Source: Lachnospiraceae bacterium (GTDB lineage: Bacteria > Bacillota > Clostridia > Lachnospirales > Lachnospiraceae). Taken from it: a stretch of 42,509 nt of DNA. Location: the NCBI GenBank assembly GCA_017465095.1, contig JAFTWX010000047.1:1-42509 (forward strand), written 5' to 3'. Under the pieces are notes generated by a model. It did not search any database, was not told the origin of the DNA, and saw only the letters and a list, made by a program, of their open reading frames with translations. Made by a program: the position numbers and the translations under genes. This document shows positions 8,269-16,725 of the stretch, piece after piece (positions within the stretch are counted from its first letter, which is position 1; the number at the start of each line of letters is the position of its first letter).

Positions 8269-9132
8269 TTAAGTTTTCGGTCGCCGCTCACGCAGCTTTT
8301 CCAATACTTCATATGGTACAAACAATTTTCCGTAGCCGTTGCCCATTTCGAGCCCCGGTTTTGTTCCGCCGTGGAAATCCGAACCGCCGGAAATGCGGAG
8401 GTCGTATTTGTCTGCAAGCTTGCGAATCTGGCGTTCTTCCGCCTGGTTGTAGGTGGAGTAGATGGCCTCGATGCCGACAAGTCCGTCTTCTTTTAAGGTA
8501 GCAACGAGTTTGTCTAAGCGTGCATCCGACATATGATAAAGAATCGGATGGGCCAAAATCGGAATTCCGCCGCTTTCCAAAATAAGTGTAACTGCCTGGG
8601 ACGGTGTCACTTTCTCGCGGGGCAAAAAGCATGGTGCACGGTCGCCGATATAGCGGTCAAACGCTTCGGACATACTTTTTACAGCGCCGTGTTCCAACAT
8701 ATATTTCGCATAATGCGCACGTGTTAAAACAGAGTCCGGATATTCGGCGCGCAGTTTCTCGTACGTAATGTCAACGCCGTGCTCGGCGAGCTTTATACAC
8801 ATCTTACGATTGCGGTTATCCCGCGAATCCTGAAAGTTTTTCAAATACTTCTGAAACGCATCGCTTTTGTAATCAATATCAATTCCGACAATATGAATAT
8901 CTTTTCCTTCGTATTCCGTGGAAAATTCAATACCGGGAATCACCTCAATATCCGCACCCCGGGCGCGGGCAGCAGATGCTGCGGCGAGAGCTTCGTCGAT
9001 TCCCTCGGTTGTGTCGTGGTCTGTCAGCGCGAAGGCGGAAAGACCTTTGGAAAGTGCTAAAGTAACTAAATCCGATGGAGCAAATGTTCCATCGGATTTG
9101 TTAGAATGCACATGCAAATCAACAGATTTCAT
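8269..9132 (-). CDS. PHP-domain phosphoesterase
   Basis: A 287-residue PHP-family metallophosphoesterase. The N-terminal motif DLHVHSNKSDGT, the second motif ALTDHDTTEGIDEA, the central HIVGIDID and IPILAHP, and the C-terminal GGSDFHGG supply the His/Asp/Glu ligands for the metal cluster. The overall layout matches the YciV/RNase AM type, which removes phosphate from nucleoside 3',5'-bisphosphates or trims RNA 5' ends. That substrate assignment is by family only. It starts 2 nt after the ABC-F gene stop on the same strand, so the two form an operon. Its 3' end runs into the 53-bp repeat array. Confidence 0.88.
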   Translation of the reverse strand: MKSVDLHVHSNKSDGTFAPSDLVTLALSKGLSAFALTDHDTTEGIDEALAAASAARARGADIEVIPGIEFSTEYEGKDIHIVGIDIDYKSDAFQKYLKNFQDSRDNRNRKMCIKLAEHGVDITYEKLRAEYPDSVLTRAHYAKYMLEHGAVKSMSEAFDRYIGDRAPCFLPREKVTPSQAVTLILESGGIPILAHPILYHMSDARLDKLVATLKEDGLVGIEAIYSTYNQAEERQIRKLADKYDLRISGGSDFHGGTKPGLEMGNGYGKLFVPYEVLEKLRERRPKT

Positions 9133-9134
9133 GA

Positions 9135-10772
9135 TTAGTTTTCGTCCTCTTCTTTTTTTGCAGTGTAAATCGTACGTTTACGAGCCATCTCATCGCTGGC
9201 AAGATATTCGTCGTAAGTAGTAATTTTGTCAACAAGACTTCCGTCCGGAAGAATTTCCATGATACGGTTGGCTGTTGTCTGTACGAACTGGTGGTCATGG
9301 CAGGAGAAGAGCTCCACGCCTTTGAATTTGATCAGACCGTTGTTCAGCGCTGTGATGGATTCCATGTCAAGGTGGTTGGTCGGCTCATCGAGGATGAGAC
9401 AGTTTGCGCCGGAAATCATCATCTTGGAAAGGAGACAACGTACTTTTTCTCCTCCGGATAAAACGCGTACTTTCTTTACGCCGTCCTCGCCGGCAAACAG
9501 CATACGTCCGAGGAATCCGCGTACATAAGTAACGTCCTTTACAGGAGAGTAGCCGGTCAGCCAGTCAACGATGGTCAAATCATTGTCAAACTCTTCGGTG
9601 TTGTCCTTCGGGAAGTAAGCCTGAGATGTGGTAACACCCCATTTTACGGTACCTTCGTCCGGCTCAAGTTCACCCACAAGAATCTTGAATAAAGTAGTCT
9701 TTGCTAACTCATTGCTTCCGACAAAAGCAATTTTATCGTCATGTCCGACATTGAAAGAAATGTTGTCGAGCACTTTTTCGCCGTTCACGGTCTTGGAAAC
9801 GCCTTCTACGAACAGAACTTCATTTCCGATTTCACGATCCGGGCGGAAATCGATGTACGGATATTTACGGCTGGATGGTTTGATTTCATCAAGCTCAATT
9901 TTCTCCAAAGCTTTCTTTCTGGAAGTCGCCTGTTTGGATTTGGAAGCGTTGGCGGAGAAACGGGAAATGAATTCCTGCAACTCTTTGATCTTTTCTTCCT
10001 TCTTTTTGTTTGCTTCCTTCATCTGTTTGATGAGAAGCTGGCTGGACTCATACCAGAAATCATAGTTACCTGCGTATAACTGAATCTTGCCGTAGTCGAT
10101 GTCGGCAATGTGTGTACATACTTTATTTAAGAAATAACGGTCATGGGATACCACGATGACGGTATTTTCAAAGTCAATCAGGAAATCCTCAAGCCATGCA
10201 ATCGCATCCAGGTCAAGGTGGTTGGTCGGCTCGTCGAGAAGCAGAATGTCCGGATTACCGAACAGTGCTTTGGCAAGAAGAACCTTCACCTTTTCGTTAC
10301 CGTCGAGGTCGCTCATTGTGCTGTAGTGGAGTTCTGTTGCGATACCGAGACCGTTAAGGAGCATCGCTGCGTTTGTCTCAGCATCCCAGCCGTCCATCTC
10401 GGCAAATTCTGCCTCCAGCTCGCTGGCGCGGATTCCGTCTTCGTCCGTGAAATCTTCCTTGGCGTAGATGGCATCCTTTTCTTTCATGATTTCGAAAAGT
10501 CTTGCATTACCCATGATGACAACATCCATAACATTGTAGCTGTCGTATTTGAAGTGGTCCTGCTCCAGCACGGAGAGACGCTGGCCCGGTGTGATGATAA
10601 CCTCACCGTTGGTTGTCTCAAGTGCTCCGGAAAGGATTTTGAGGAACGTGGACTTTCCGGCGCCGTTTGCACCGATCAGACCATAACAGTTTCCTTCCGT
10701 GAATTTAATATTAACGTCCTCGAAAAGAGCTTTCTTTCCGATACGCAAAGTTACATTACTTGCCTGAATCAT
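9135..10772 (-). CDS. ABC-F family ATPase (YkpA/YbiT-like)
   Basis: A 545-residue soluble protein with two ABC ATPase domains and no membrane segment, characteristic of ABC-F translation factors that act on the ribosome. Domain 1 has Walker A GANGAGKST, a degenerate signature (LDGNEKVKV in place of LSGGEK) and Walker B LLLDEPTNHLD. A charged linker (about residues 240-290, KQMKEANKKKEEKIKELQ) follows. Domain 2 has an altered P-loop (GSNELAKTT, with Ala for the usual Gly before Lys), signature LSGGEKVRC and Walker B LILDEPTNHLD. The order and the 'DPNxx/WGVTTSQAYFPKDN' region resemble YkpA/YbiT. AGGAGG lies 8 nt upstream of the ATG. The altered motifs may be normal for this subfamily. Confidence 0.9.
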   Translation of the reverse strand: MIQASNVTLRIGKKALFEDVNIKFTEGNCYGLIGANGAGKSTFLKILSGALETTNGEVIITPGQRLSVLEQDHFKYDSYNVMDVVIMGNARLFEIMKEKDAIYAKEDFTDEDGIRASELEAEFAEMDGWDAETNAAMLLNGLGIATELHYSTMSDLDGNEKVKVLLAKALFGNPDILLLDEPTNHLDLDAIAWLEDFLIDFENTVIVVSHDRYFLNKVCTHIADIDYGKIQLYAGNYDFWYESSQLLIKQMKEANKKKEEKIKELQEFISRFSANASKSKQATSRKKALEKIELDEIKPSSRKYPYIDFRPDREIGNEVLFVEGVSKTVNGEKVLDNISFNVGHDDKIAFVGSNELAKTTLFKILVGELEPDEGTVKWGVTTSQAYFPKDNTEEFDNDLTIVDWLTGYSPVKDVTYVRGFLGRMLFAGEDGVKKVRVLSGGEKVRCLLSKMMISGANCLILDEPTNHLDMESITALNNGLIKFKGVELFSCHDHQFVQTTANRIMEILPDGSLVDKITTYDEYLASDEMARKRTIYTAKKEEDEN

Positions 10773-10946
10773 TATAAAACCTCCTAAAATTGCTCATCGT
10801 TTCCTATTTTATAGGAAAAATGGGGATTTGTACAGTTGAAATGTAAAAATGTGAAGAAATGATGGTGGCGAAAGCAATTATATGTGCCGGGGCATATAGC
10901 AACCTCACTATCTCCCTGTGCCCCGCTGGGGACAAGAGAAATAGCA
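10773..10946. other. Left part of the 10773-11331 gene-free region
   Basis: There is no credible gene. It holds the ABC-F ribosome binding site and presumably its promoter, and a 7-bp inverted repeat (CGGGGCA 10888-10894 with TGCCCCG 10919-10925). The latter corresponds to the left shoulder of the palindromic element also seen beside groEL. Confidence 0.5.
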
Positions 10947-11061
10947 TTATGTAAACCAAAAGGGCACAGGGAGGAAAGCATGCAGACTGGTGCCCCGATT
11001 TTTCAAAAAACCGGGGCACCAGAAGATAAAAATGTTCTATATACCCTGCAGGTTTACATAA
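10947..11061. repeat. Dispersed palindromic element, copy 1 (115 bp)
   Basis: The element is bounded by inverted ends TTATGTAAACC (10947-10957) and GGTTTACATAA (11051-11061). At its centre is a perfect 11-bp stem, CTGGTGCCCCG (10987-10997) with CGGGGCACCAG (11012-11022), around a T-run/A-run. The stretch after the stem (AAAAATGTTCTATATACCC, 11030-11045) is nearly the same in copy 2 at 25343-25456. It resembles a REP/MITE-like non-coding mobile repeat; no transposase is nearby. Confidence 0.8.
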
Positions 11062-11080
11062 CACAAATAAAATCATATCC

Positions 11081-11139
11081 CGCGGGGCACCGCGAGGTAA
11101 AAATTCCCCATATGCCCAACAAGTTTACATAACACAAAT
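11081..11139. repeat. Partial copy of the palindromic element
   Basis: GCGGGGCACCGCGAGGTAAA followed by AAATTCCCCATATGCCC and AGTTTACATAACACAAAT (11122-11139) repeats the right half of copy 1, including the same right end and the CACAAAT that follows it. The left half is missing. Confidence 0.6.
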
Positions 11140-11140
11140 C

Positions 11141-11200
11141 AAACCCATAAATCACAAGCCAAACCCATAAATCAAAAGCCAAACCAACAAATCACAAGTC
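11141..11200. repeat. Three tandem 20-bp repeats
   Basis: Units 11141-11160, 11161-11180 and 11181-11200 all read AAACC(C/A)A(T/A)(A/C)AAATCA(C/A)AAG(C/T)C, with one to four differences between units. They are strongly A/C-rich on this strand and lie about 40 bp upstream of the ligase promoter. Confidence 0.85.
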
Positions 11201-11236
11201 CCAAAACCCTGCCCCCAACTTCTCCATCATTTCTAA

Positions 11237-11265
11237 TTGCACATATTTCCCAACAATGCTATAAT
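11237..11265 (+). promoter_or_regulatory. Promoter of the aromatic-catabolism operon
   Basis: TTGCAC (11237-11242), a 17-bp spacer and TATAAT (11260-11265) with an extended TGC before it form a near-consensus housekeeping promoter. A motif AGCGTTAAAGCG (11283-11294) lies just after the expected start site and resembles one in the symporter leader at 18124-18137. Confidence 0.75.
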
Positions 11266-11331
11266 ACAATTTAATGAATAAAAGCGTTAAAGCGCGAAAG
11301 AGAAAGATCTAAGAAAGAAGAGGAACACGAA

Positions 11332-12966
11332 ATGCCAATTACACAGTATTTGGAAAGAAACAGCAGAGAGTATCCGAACGATGTCTGTCTTGTTGAGATC
11401 AATCCGGAGATCAAGGAGAACAGAAGGGTAACCTGGAAAGAATATGAACTCATTGAGCCGAACACGAAGCAGTCTTACCGCCGTGAGATCACATGGCGCG
11501 TGTTTGATGAGAAGGCAAACCGTTTTGCGAACCTGCTTTTGCAGCGCGGAATCAAAAAAGGGGATAAAGTTGCCATTCTTATGATGAACGGCCTCGAGTG
11601 GTTACCGATTTACTTCGGTATTTTAAAGACAGGAGCGCTTGCAGTGCCACTTAACTTCCGTTATTCATCGGATGAAATTTTATACTGCGTGCAACTCGCA
11701 GAGGTTGATGTCCTTGTATTCGGACCGTCCTTCATCGGTCGTGTGGAGGAGATTGCAGATGAGGTCAGCAAGGGACGTCTTCTTATCTATGTCGGTGAGA
11801 ACTGCCCGAGTTTTGCGGACGATTACAATTCTTTATCTGCCAACTGCTCCAGCCAGGCTCCGTGCATCGGAATTACCGATGACGATGATGCGGCGATTTA
11901 TTTCTCTTCCGGAACGACAGGTTTCCCGAAGGCAATTTTGCATAAGCACAAAGCGCTCATGCATTCGGCGCAGGTAGAGCAGGCGCATCACGGACAGCAG
12001 AAGGATGACGTATTCCTCTGTATTCCGCCGCTGTACCATACCGGTGCCAAGATGCATTGGTTCGGAAGCTTGATTTCCGGAAGCAAGGCAGTACTTCTGA
12101 TCGGAACGAAACCGGAGTTTATTTTGGAAACGGTTTCCAAGGAAAAATGTTCGATTGTATGGCTTCTTGTGCCGTGGGCGCAGGATATTCTGGAAGCGAT
12201 TGAATCCGGAAAAGTGAATTTAGATGATTATGAACTTGACCAGTGGAGACTGATGCACATCGGTGCGCAGCCGGTTCCGCAGAGTCTGATCAAGCATTGG
12301 AAAGAAATTTTCCCGCATCACGATTACGATACCAACTACGGTCTTTCCGAATCCATTGGACCTGGTTGTGTGCACCTCGGTGTGGAAAACATACATAAAG
12401 TCGGCTGCATCGGAAAGGCAGGCTATGGCTGGCAGGTTAAGATCGTGGACGAAAACCGCAAGGAAGTGGAAAAAGGACAGGTCGGCGAGCTTGCAGTCAA
12501 AGGTGACGGTGTCATGATTTGTTACTACCGTGATGAGAAGGCAACCAAAGAAGTGCTGGAAGACGGATGGCTCTTTACGGGAGATATGGCACAGGAGGAT
12601 GAAGACGGATTCATTCTTCTCGTAGACCGTAAGAAGGACGTTATCATCAGTGGCGGTGAGAACCTGTATCCGGTACAGATTGAGGATTTCATCCGCACAA
12701 ACAATAAAGTACATGACGTGGCAGTCATCGGTCTTCCGCATGCGCGCCTCGGTGAGATCGCAGCAGCGATTGTGGAACTCAAAGAAGGCGAGACAATGAC
12801 AGAGGAAGAACTGGACGAATTCTGTCTCAAGCTTCCGCGTTACAAGAGACCGCGCAAGATTATCTTCGCGGACATTCCGCGTAACCCGACCGGAAAGATT
12901 GAAAAACCGAAACTTCGCCAGATTTACGGTGCGACGAAGCTTATTGCAGACCAGAACATGGGTTAG
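11332..12966 (+). CDS. AMP-forming acyl-CoA synthetase (ANL superfamily)
   Basis: A 544-residue adenylate-forming enzyme that would activate a carboxylic acid with ATP and CoA. Motifs: P-loop YFSSGTTGFPKAI (about residues 188-200), aromatic-site region NYGLSESIGPG, A7/A8 motifs WLFTGDMAQEDEDGFILLVDRKKDVIISGGENLYPVQIE and the C-terminal catalytic lysine in NPTGKIEKPKL. There is no signal peptide. It is first in a run leading to iorAB and paaK (70 nt to iorA), so an aryl or acyl acid substrate linked to aromatic amino acid breakdown is likely, but not proven. Residues 20-50 contain a short insertion (EIKENRRVTWKEYELIEPNTKQSYRR has two parallel ITW/VTW strands) that I do not recognise from the core family. 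Confidence 0.88.
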   Translation: MPITQYLERNSREYPNDVCLVEINPEIKENRRVTWKEYELIEPNTKQSYRREITWRVFDEKANRFANLLLQRGIKKGDKVAILMMNGLEWLPIYFGILKTGALAVPLNFRYSSDEILYCVQLAEVDVLVFGPSFIGRVEEIADEVSKGRLLIYVGENCPSFADDYNSLSANCSSQAPCIGITDDDDAAIYFSSGTTGFPKAILHKHKALMHSAQVEQAHHGQQKDDVFLCIPPLYHTGAKMHWFGSLISGSKAVLLIGTKPEFILETVSKEKCSIVWLLVPWAQDILEAIESGKVNLDDYELDQWRLMHIGAQPVPQSLIKHWKEIFPHHDYDTNYGLSESIGPGCVHLGVENIHKVGCIGKAGYGWQVKIVDENRKEVEKGQVGELAVKGDGVMICYYRDEKATKEVLEDGWLFTGDMAQEDEDGFILLVDRKKDVIISGGENLYPVQIEDFIRTNNKVHDVAVIGLPHARLGEIAAAIVELKEGETMTEEELDEFCLKLPRYKRPRKIIFADIPRNPTGKIEKPKLRQIYGATKLIADQNMG

Positions 12967-13036
12967 CATAGGGTAACTTTAGTAGAATATACATAGTTAG
13001 AATAATAAAAGGACATAAGAAAGGCAGGACAACAAA

Positions 13037-14776
13037 GTGAGCGAAAAGAAAATTATGCTCGGTAACGAAGCAATCGCCCGCGGAGCTTACGAAGCAGGCG
13101 TGAAGGTATCCGCGGCTTACCCGGGTACACCGAGTACAGAAATCAGTGAAAATATCGTAAAGTACGATGAAATTTATGCAGAGTGGTCACCGAATGAGAA
13201 GGTGGCAATGGAAGTGGCAATCGGAGCTTCCATCAGCGGTGTCAGAGCGATGGCATCCATGAAACACGTCGGTGTCAACGTGGCAAGCGACCCTCTTTAC
13301 ACCATCTCTTACAGCGGAGTAAACGGCGGTCTCGTTCTCGTGGCAGCAGACGATCCGGGACTTTACAGCTCCCAGAACGAGCAGGATACCAGATGCGTGG
13401 CGAGAGCAGCGCAGGTTCCGGTCATTGAACCTTCCGACAGCCAGGAAGCAAAGGATTTCATGAAATATGCCTTTGATCTTTCTGAAAAATATGACACACC
13501 GGTAATTTTGCGTACAACAACCAGACTTTCCCATTCTCAGGGACCGGTTACGCTGGAAGACCGTGTGGAGCCGGTGGATGCTCCGTATGAAAGAAATATC
13601 CAGAAATTCGTTATGATGCCGGGTATGGCAAAACAGAGACATATTTATGTGGAACAGCGCATGAAACAGATGGCGGAAGACGGAGCGGATATGCCGATCA
13701 ACCGCGTGGAGATGGGCGATACCAAGATCGGTTTCATTGCCAGCGGTATTGCGTACCAGTATGTAAAAGAAGCTTGTCCGGAAGCATCAGTTCTTAAACT
13801 CGGACTTGTTCATCCGCTTCCGCGCAAGATGATTGAAGAGTTTGCTGCGAAAGTAGACAAATTATATATATTTGAAGAACTTGAGCCGGTATTTGAGGAG
13901 CAGATCAAATCCTGGGGCATTGCGTGTGTCGGAAAAGAAATCTTCACGCTTCAGGGTGAGTACAGTGCCAACATGATCCGTGAAAAAGTGCTCGGTGAAA
14001 AGGTTGAAATCGCAGAGGCTGCACAGGTTCCGGCGAGACCGCCGATCCTTTGCCCGGGTTGCCCGCACAGAAGCGTATACTCCGTGCTCAACAAATTAAA
14101 AATCCACGCAGCAGGTGACATCGGTTGTTATACACTCGGTGCAGTTGCTCCGCTGAATGTTGTTGATACAACGGTTTGTATGGGTGCAAGTATTTCCACC
14201 CTTCACGGTATGGAAAAGGCAAAAGGCAAAGATTACGTGAAAAACTGGGTGGCAGTCATCGGTGATTCCACATTTCTTCATACCGGTGTAAACTCCCTTA
14301 TGAACATGGCTTATAACCAGGCGACAGGAACCGTTATGATTCTTGACAACTCTACCACAGGTATGACAGGTCATCAGGATCATGCAGCGACAGGAAAAAC
14401 ATTAAAGGGTGAAGTGGTTCCGGCGATTGATATTTACGAACTTTGCAAGACCATCGGAGTAAAACATGTGACGGTGGTCAATGCATTTGACCTTGAAACA
14501 TTGGAAAAAGTGATCAAAGAGGAAACACAGCGCGAAGAGCTCAGTGTAATCATCACACAGTCTCCGTGTGTGCTTTTGAAAGGAAATGTATTCCTGAACA
14601 AGTGCAGAGTGATTCCTGAGAAATGTAAGAAGTGCGGTGCATGTCTCCGCCCGGGTTGTCCGGCGCTTACCAAAACGGCTGACGGAACAACAATCATTGA
14701 TGAAACGATGTGTAACGGATGCGGACTGTGTATGCAGCTTTGTAAATTCGGTGCAATCGAGAAAGTGGAGGCGTAG
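13037..14776 (+). CDS. iorA: Indolepyruvate:ferredoxin oxidoreductase, alpha subunit
   Basis: A 579-residue thiamine-diphosphate enzyme subunit. With IorB it oxidatively decarboxylates arylpyruvates (from Trp, Phe, Tyr transamination) to arylacetyl-CoA and reduces ferredoxin. The N-terminal pyrimidine-type domain begins GNEAIARGAYEAGVKVSAAYPGTPSTEI. The C-terminal thiamine-binding domain has CPGCPHRSVYSVLNK and GDIGCYTLG plus GDSTFLHTGVNSL. Two [4Fe-4S] motifs close the protein (CKKCGACLRPGCP and CNGCGLCMQLCKFGA). The start is GTG at 13037 with an AAGGCAGG upstream. iorB begins 3 nt after the stop. Identification is secure; the preferred aryl side chain is not determinable here. Confidence 0.95.
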   Translation: MSEKKIMLGNEAIARGAYEAGVKVSAAYPGTPSTEISENIVKYDEIYAEWSPNEKVAMEVAIGASISGVRAMASMKHVGVNVASDPLYTISYSGVNGGLVLVAADDPGLYSSQNEQDTRCVARAAQVPVIEPSDSQEAKDFMKYAFDLSEKYDTPVILRTTTRLSHSQGPVTLEDRVEPVDAPYERNIQKFVMMPGMAKQRHIYVEQRMKQMAEDGADMPINRVEMGDTKIGFIASGIAYQYVKEACPEASVLKLGLVHPLPRKMIEEFAAKVDKLYIFEELEPVFEEQIKSWGIACVGKEIFTLQGEYSANMIREKVLGEKVEIAEAAQVPARPPILCPGCPHRSVYSVLNKLKIHAAGDIGCYTLGAVAPLNVVDTTVCMGASISTLHGMEKAKGKDYVKNWVAVIGDSTFLHTGVNSLMNMAYNQATGTVMILDNSTTGMTGHQDHAATGKTLKGEVVPAIDIYELCKTIGVKHVTVVNAFDLETLEKVIKEETQREELSVIITQSPCVLLKGNVFLNKCRVIPEKCKKCGACLRPGCPALTKTADGTTIIDETMCNGCGLCMQLCKFGAIEKVEA

Positions 14777-14779
14777 ACT

Positions 14780-15358
14780 ATGGCAGAGAATAAGACAAAA
14801 AATATTATGATCGTCGGTGTCGGCGGTCAGGGAACCTTACTTACAAGCCGTATTCTGGGCGGTATCACAGTGGCAGCGGGATATGATGTAAAGCTTTCCG
14901 AGGTGCACGGTATGGCACAGCGCGGCGGAAGCGTTGTTACTTTCGTAAGATACGGTGAAAAAGTAGCGGAACCGATTGTGGAGGAAGGTCAGGCAGATCT
15001 TTTGATCGCCTTCGAAAAACTGGAGGCAAAACGTTATGCGCACTTCCTTAAAAAAGACGGAACACTGGTTGTCAACGACCAGAAGATTGAGCCGATCACC
15101 GTTGTGACCGGAGCAGCGCAGTATCCGGAAAATATCATCGAAGATTTGAGCAAACAGTATAAAACATATTCCGTAGATGCGATGGGCGAAGCGTTAAAGC
15201 TCGGCAACTCCAAAGTATTTAATATCATCGTTCTCGGCGTGGCAGCCAAACATATGGACTTCTCCAAAGAGGACTGGCTTACTGTGATTGAGAATACGGT
15301 TCCGCCGAAGACAGTGGAGATGAACAAAAAAGCATTTTTATTAGGTTATGAATCTTAA
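14780..15358 (+). CDS. iorB: Indolepyruvate:ferredoxin oxidoreductase, beta subunit
   Basis: A 192-residue gamma-type 2-oxoacid oxidoreductase subunit that partners IorA and binds CoA. It shows GVGGQGTLLTSRILGGITVAAGYDVKLSEVHGMAQRGGSVVTFVRYGE, the usual N-terminal family signature. It follows iorA by 3 nt, so the two are translationally linked. Its stop codon TAA lies inside a 9-bp hairpin (15355-15375) that precedes paaK. Confidence 0.93.
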   Translation: MAENKTKNIMIVGVGGQGTLLTSRILGGITVAAGYDVKLSEVHGMAQRGGSVVTFVRYGEKVAEPIVEEGQADLLIAFEKLEAKRYAHFLKKDGTLVVNDQKIEPITVVTGAAQYPENIIEDLSKQYKTYSVDAMGEALKLGNSKVFNIIVLGVAAKHMDFSKEDWLTVIENTVPPKTVEMNKKAFLLGYES

Positions 15359-15375
15359 GGCTGAGACAGCCTTAA
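15355..15375 (+). other. Intercistronic hairpin between iorB and paaK
   Basis: TTAAGGCTG (15355-15363), loop AGA, CAGCCTTAA (15367-15375): a perfect 9-bp stem that contains the iorB stop. No T-tract follows (AAAATAAAAA instead), so it is not a standard intrinsic terminator on the plus strand. RNA stability or processing between iorB and paaK is a possible role. Confidence 0.6.
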
Positions 15376-15403
15376 AAATAAAAACGGGAAGAAGGTAAAA
15401 GAC

Positions 15404-16702
15404 ATGATTTGGAATGAATCAAAAGAATGTATGAGCCGTGACGAGATGCAGGCTCTGCAGAGCAAGAGACTTGTAAAAGCCGTAAACCGTGTGTATCACA
15501 ATGTGGAATACTACCGCAAAAAGATGCAGGCGCTCGGCATTGAACCGGGAGACATCCGAGGAATCGAAGATATTACAAAGCTTCCGTTCACAACAAAGGA
15601 TGATTTGCGTGACACGTATCCGTTTGGACTTTTTGCAGCTCCGCAGTCAGAAATTGTCCGCATTCATGCATCCAGTGGTACAACAGGAAAAGCGACAGTA
15701 GTAGGGTATACCAGAAAAGATATCGATATCTGGTCTGAGTGTGTTGCCAGATGTTTGGCAGGTGCGGGGGTGACAAATAAGGATACCATTCAGGTTGCTT
15801 ACGGCTACGGTCTTTTTACAGGCGGCCTCGGTGCACATTACGGTGCAGAAAATCTTGGCGCTACCGTTGTTCCGATGTCCACAGGTAACACTAAAAAACT
15901 GACAACGATGATGATTGATTTCGGTGTAACGGCCATCGCATGTACACCTTCTTATTTGTTACATATTGCAGAAACCTTAGAAGAAAACGGCGATCTTGAT
16001 AAGATTAAATTAAAAGCTGCCATCTGCGGTGCGGAACCGTGGACCGAGCAGATGCGTCTTCAGGTGGAAGAAAAATTACATATTAATGCACATGATATTT
16101 ACGGTCTTTCCGAGATTATGGGACCGGGTGTGGCTTGTGACTGTATTTATCACAAAGGTCTCCATGTGCATGAAGATCATTTCTATCCGGAAATTGTATC
16201 GGCAGAGACACTGGAACCGGTAGCGGACGGTGAGACAGGTGAGCTTGTATTTACTACACTTACAAAAGAAGGTATTCCTCTGATCCGTTATCGTACAAAA
16301 GACCTTACAAGCATTTCCCGCGAGAAATGTGAATGCGGAAGAACAACAGCCCGTATTTCCAGATTTAAAGGCCGCTCTGACGATATGCTTATTATCCGCG
16401 GTGTCAATGTATTCCCATCCCAGATTGAAGCAGCACTTCTTGAAATGGGCGGAACAACACCGTATTACATGATGATTGTTGATCGTGTGAACAATCTCGA
16501 CACACTGGAAGTACAGGTGGAAGTGGAAGAACGTTTCTTCTCCGATGAAATCCGCGAACTTGAGAATTTGACCAAAAAGATTGCGCATGTCATCCAGCAG
16601 GCAATCGGTCTTGCCGTGAAAGTGAAGCTTGTAGAGCCGCACTCTCTGGAAAGAAGTATGGGAAAAGCCGTTCATGTCATTGATAAACGTAAACTTGTAT
16701 AA
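15404..16702 (+). CDS. paaK: Phenylacetate-CoA ligase-type enzyme
   Basis: A 432-residue AMP-forming arylacetate:CoA ligase. Motifs include [16 protein letters not shown] (nucleotide P-loop), [31 protein letters not shown], and the C-terminal [22 protein letters not shown] with a lysine in [13 protein letters not shown]. Length matches PaaK. Placed after iorAB, it could run in reverse to turn arylacetyl-CoA into arylacetate with ATP gain, as proposed for archaeal and gut anaerobe pathways, or forward to salvage arylacetates. The ACT-domain gene follows by 23 nt. No aerobic paa genes are present. Confidence 0.92.
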   Translation: MIWNESKECMSRDEMQALQSKRLVKAVNRVYHNVEYYRKKMQALGIEPGDIRGIEDITKLPFTTKDDLRDTYPFGLFAAPQSEIVRIHASSGTTGKATVVGYTRKDIDIWSECVARCLAGAGVTNKDTIQVAYGYGLFTGGLGAHYGAENLGATVVPMSTGNTKKLTTMMIDFGVTAIACTPSYLLHIAETLEENGDLDKIKLKAAICGAEPWTEQMRLQVEEKLHINAHDIYGLSEIMGPGVACDCIYHKGLHVHEDHFYPEIVSAETLEPVADGETGELVFTTLTKEGIPLIRYRTKDLTSISREKCECGRTTARISRFKGRSDDMLIIRGVNVFPSQIEAALLEMGGTTPYYMMIVDRVNNLDTLEVQVEVEERFFSDEIRELENLTKKIAHVIQQAIGLAVKVKLVEPHSLERSMGKAVHVIDKRKLV

Positions 16703-16725
16703 TAGGAAAGGAATGGGGTTATTCT

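Noticed and set aside
10884..11132. An 82-codon open frame in the ABC-F/ligase gap
   Set aside because: It is formed by the palindromic repeat and its half copy, has no ribosome binding site, and its residues mirror the repeat units. It is a by-product of the repeat, not a gene.
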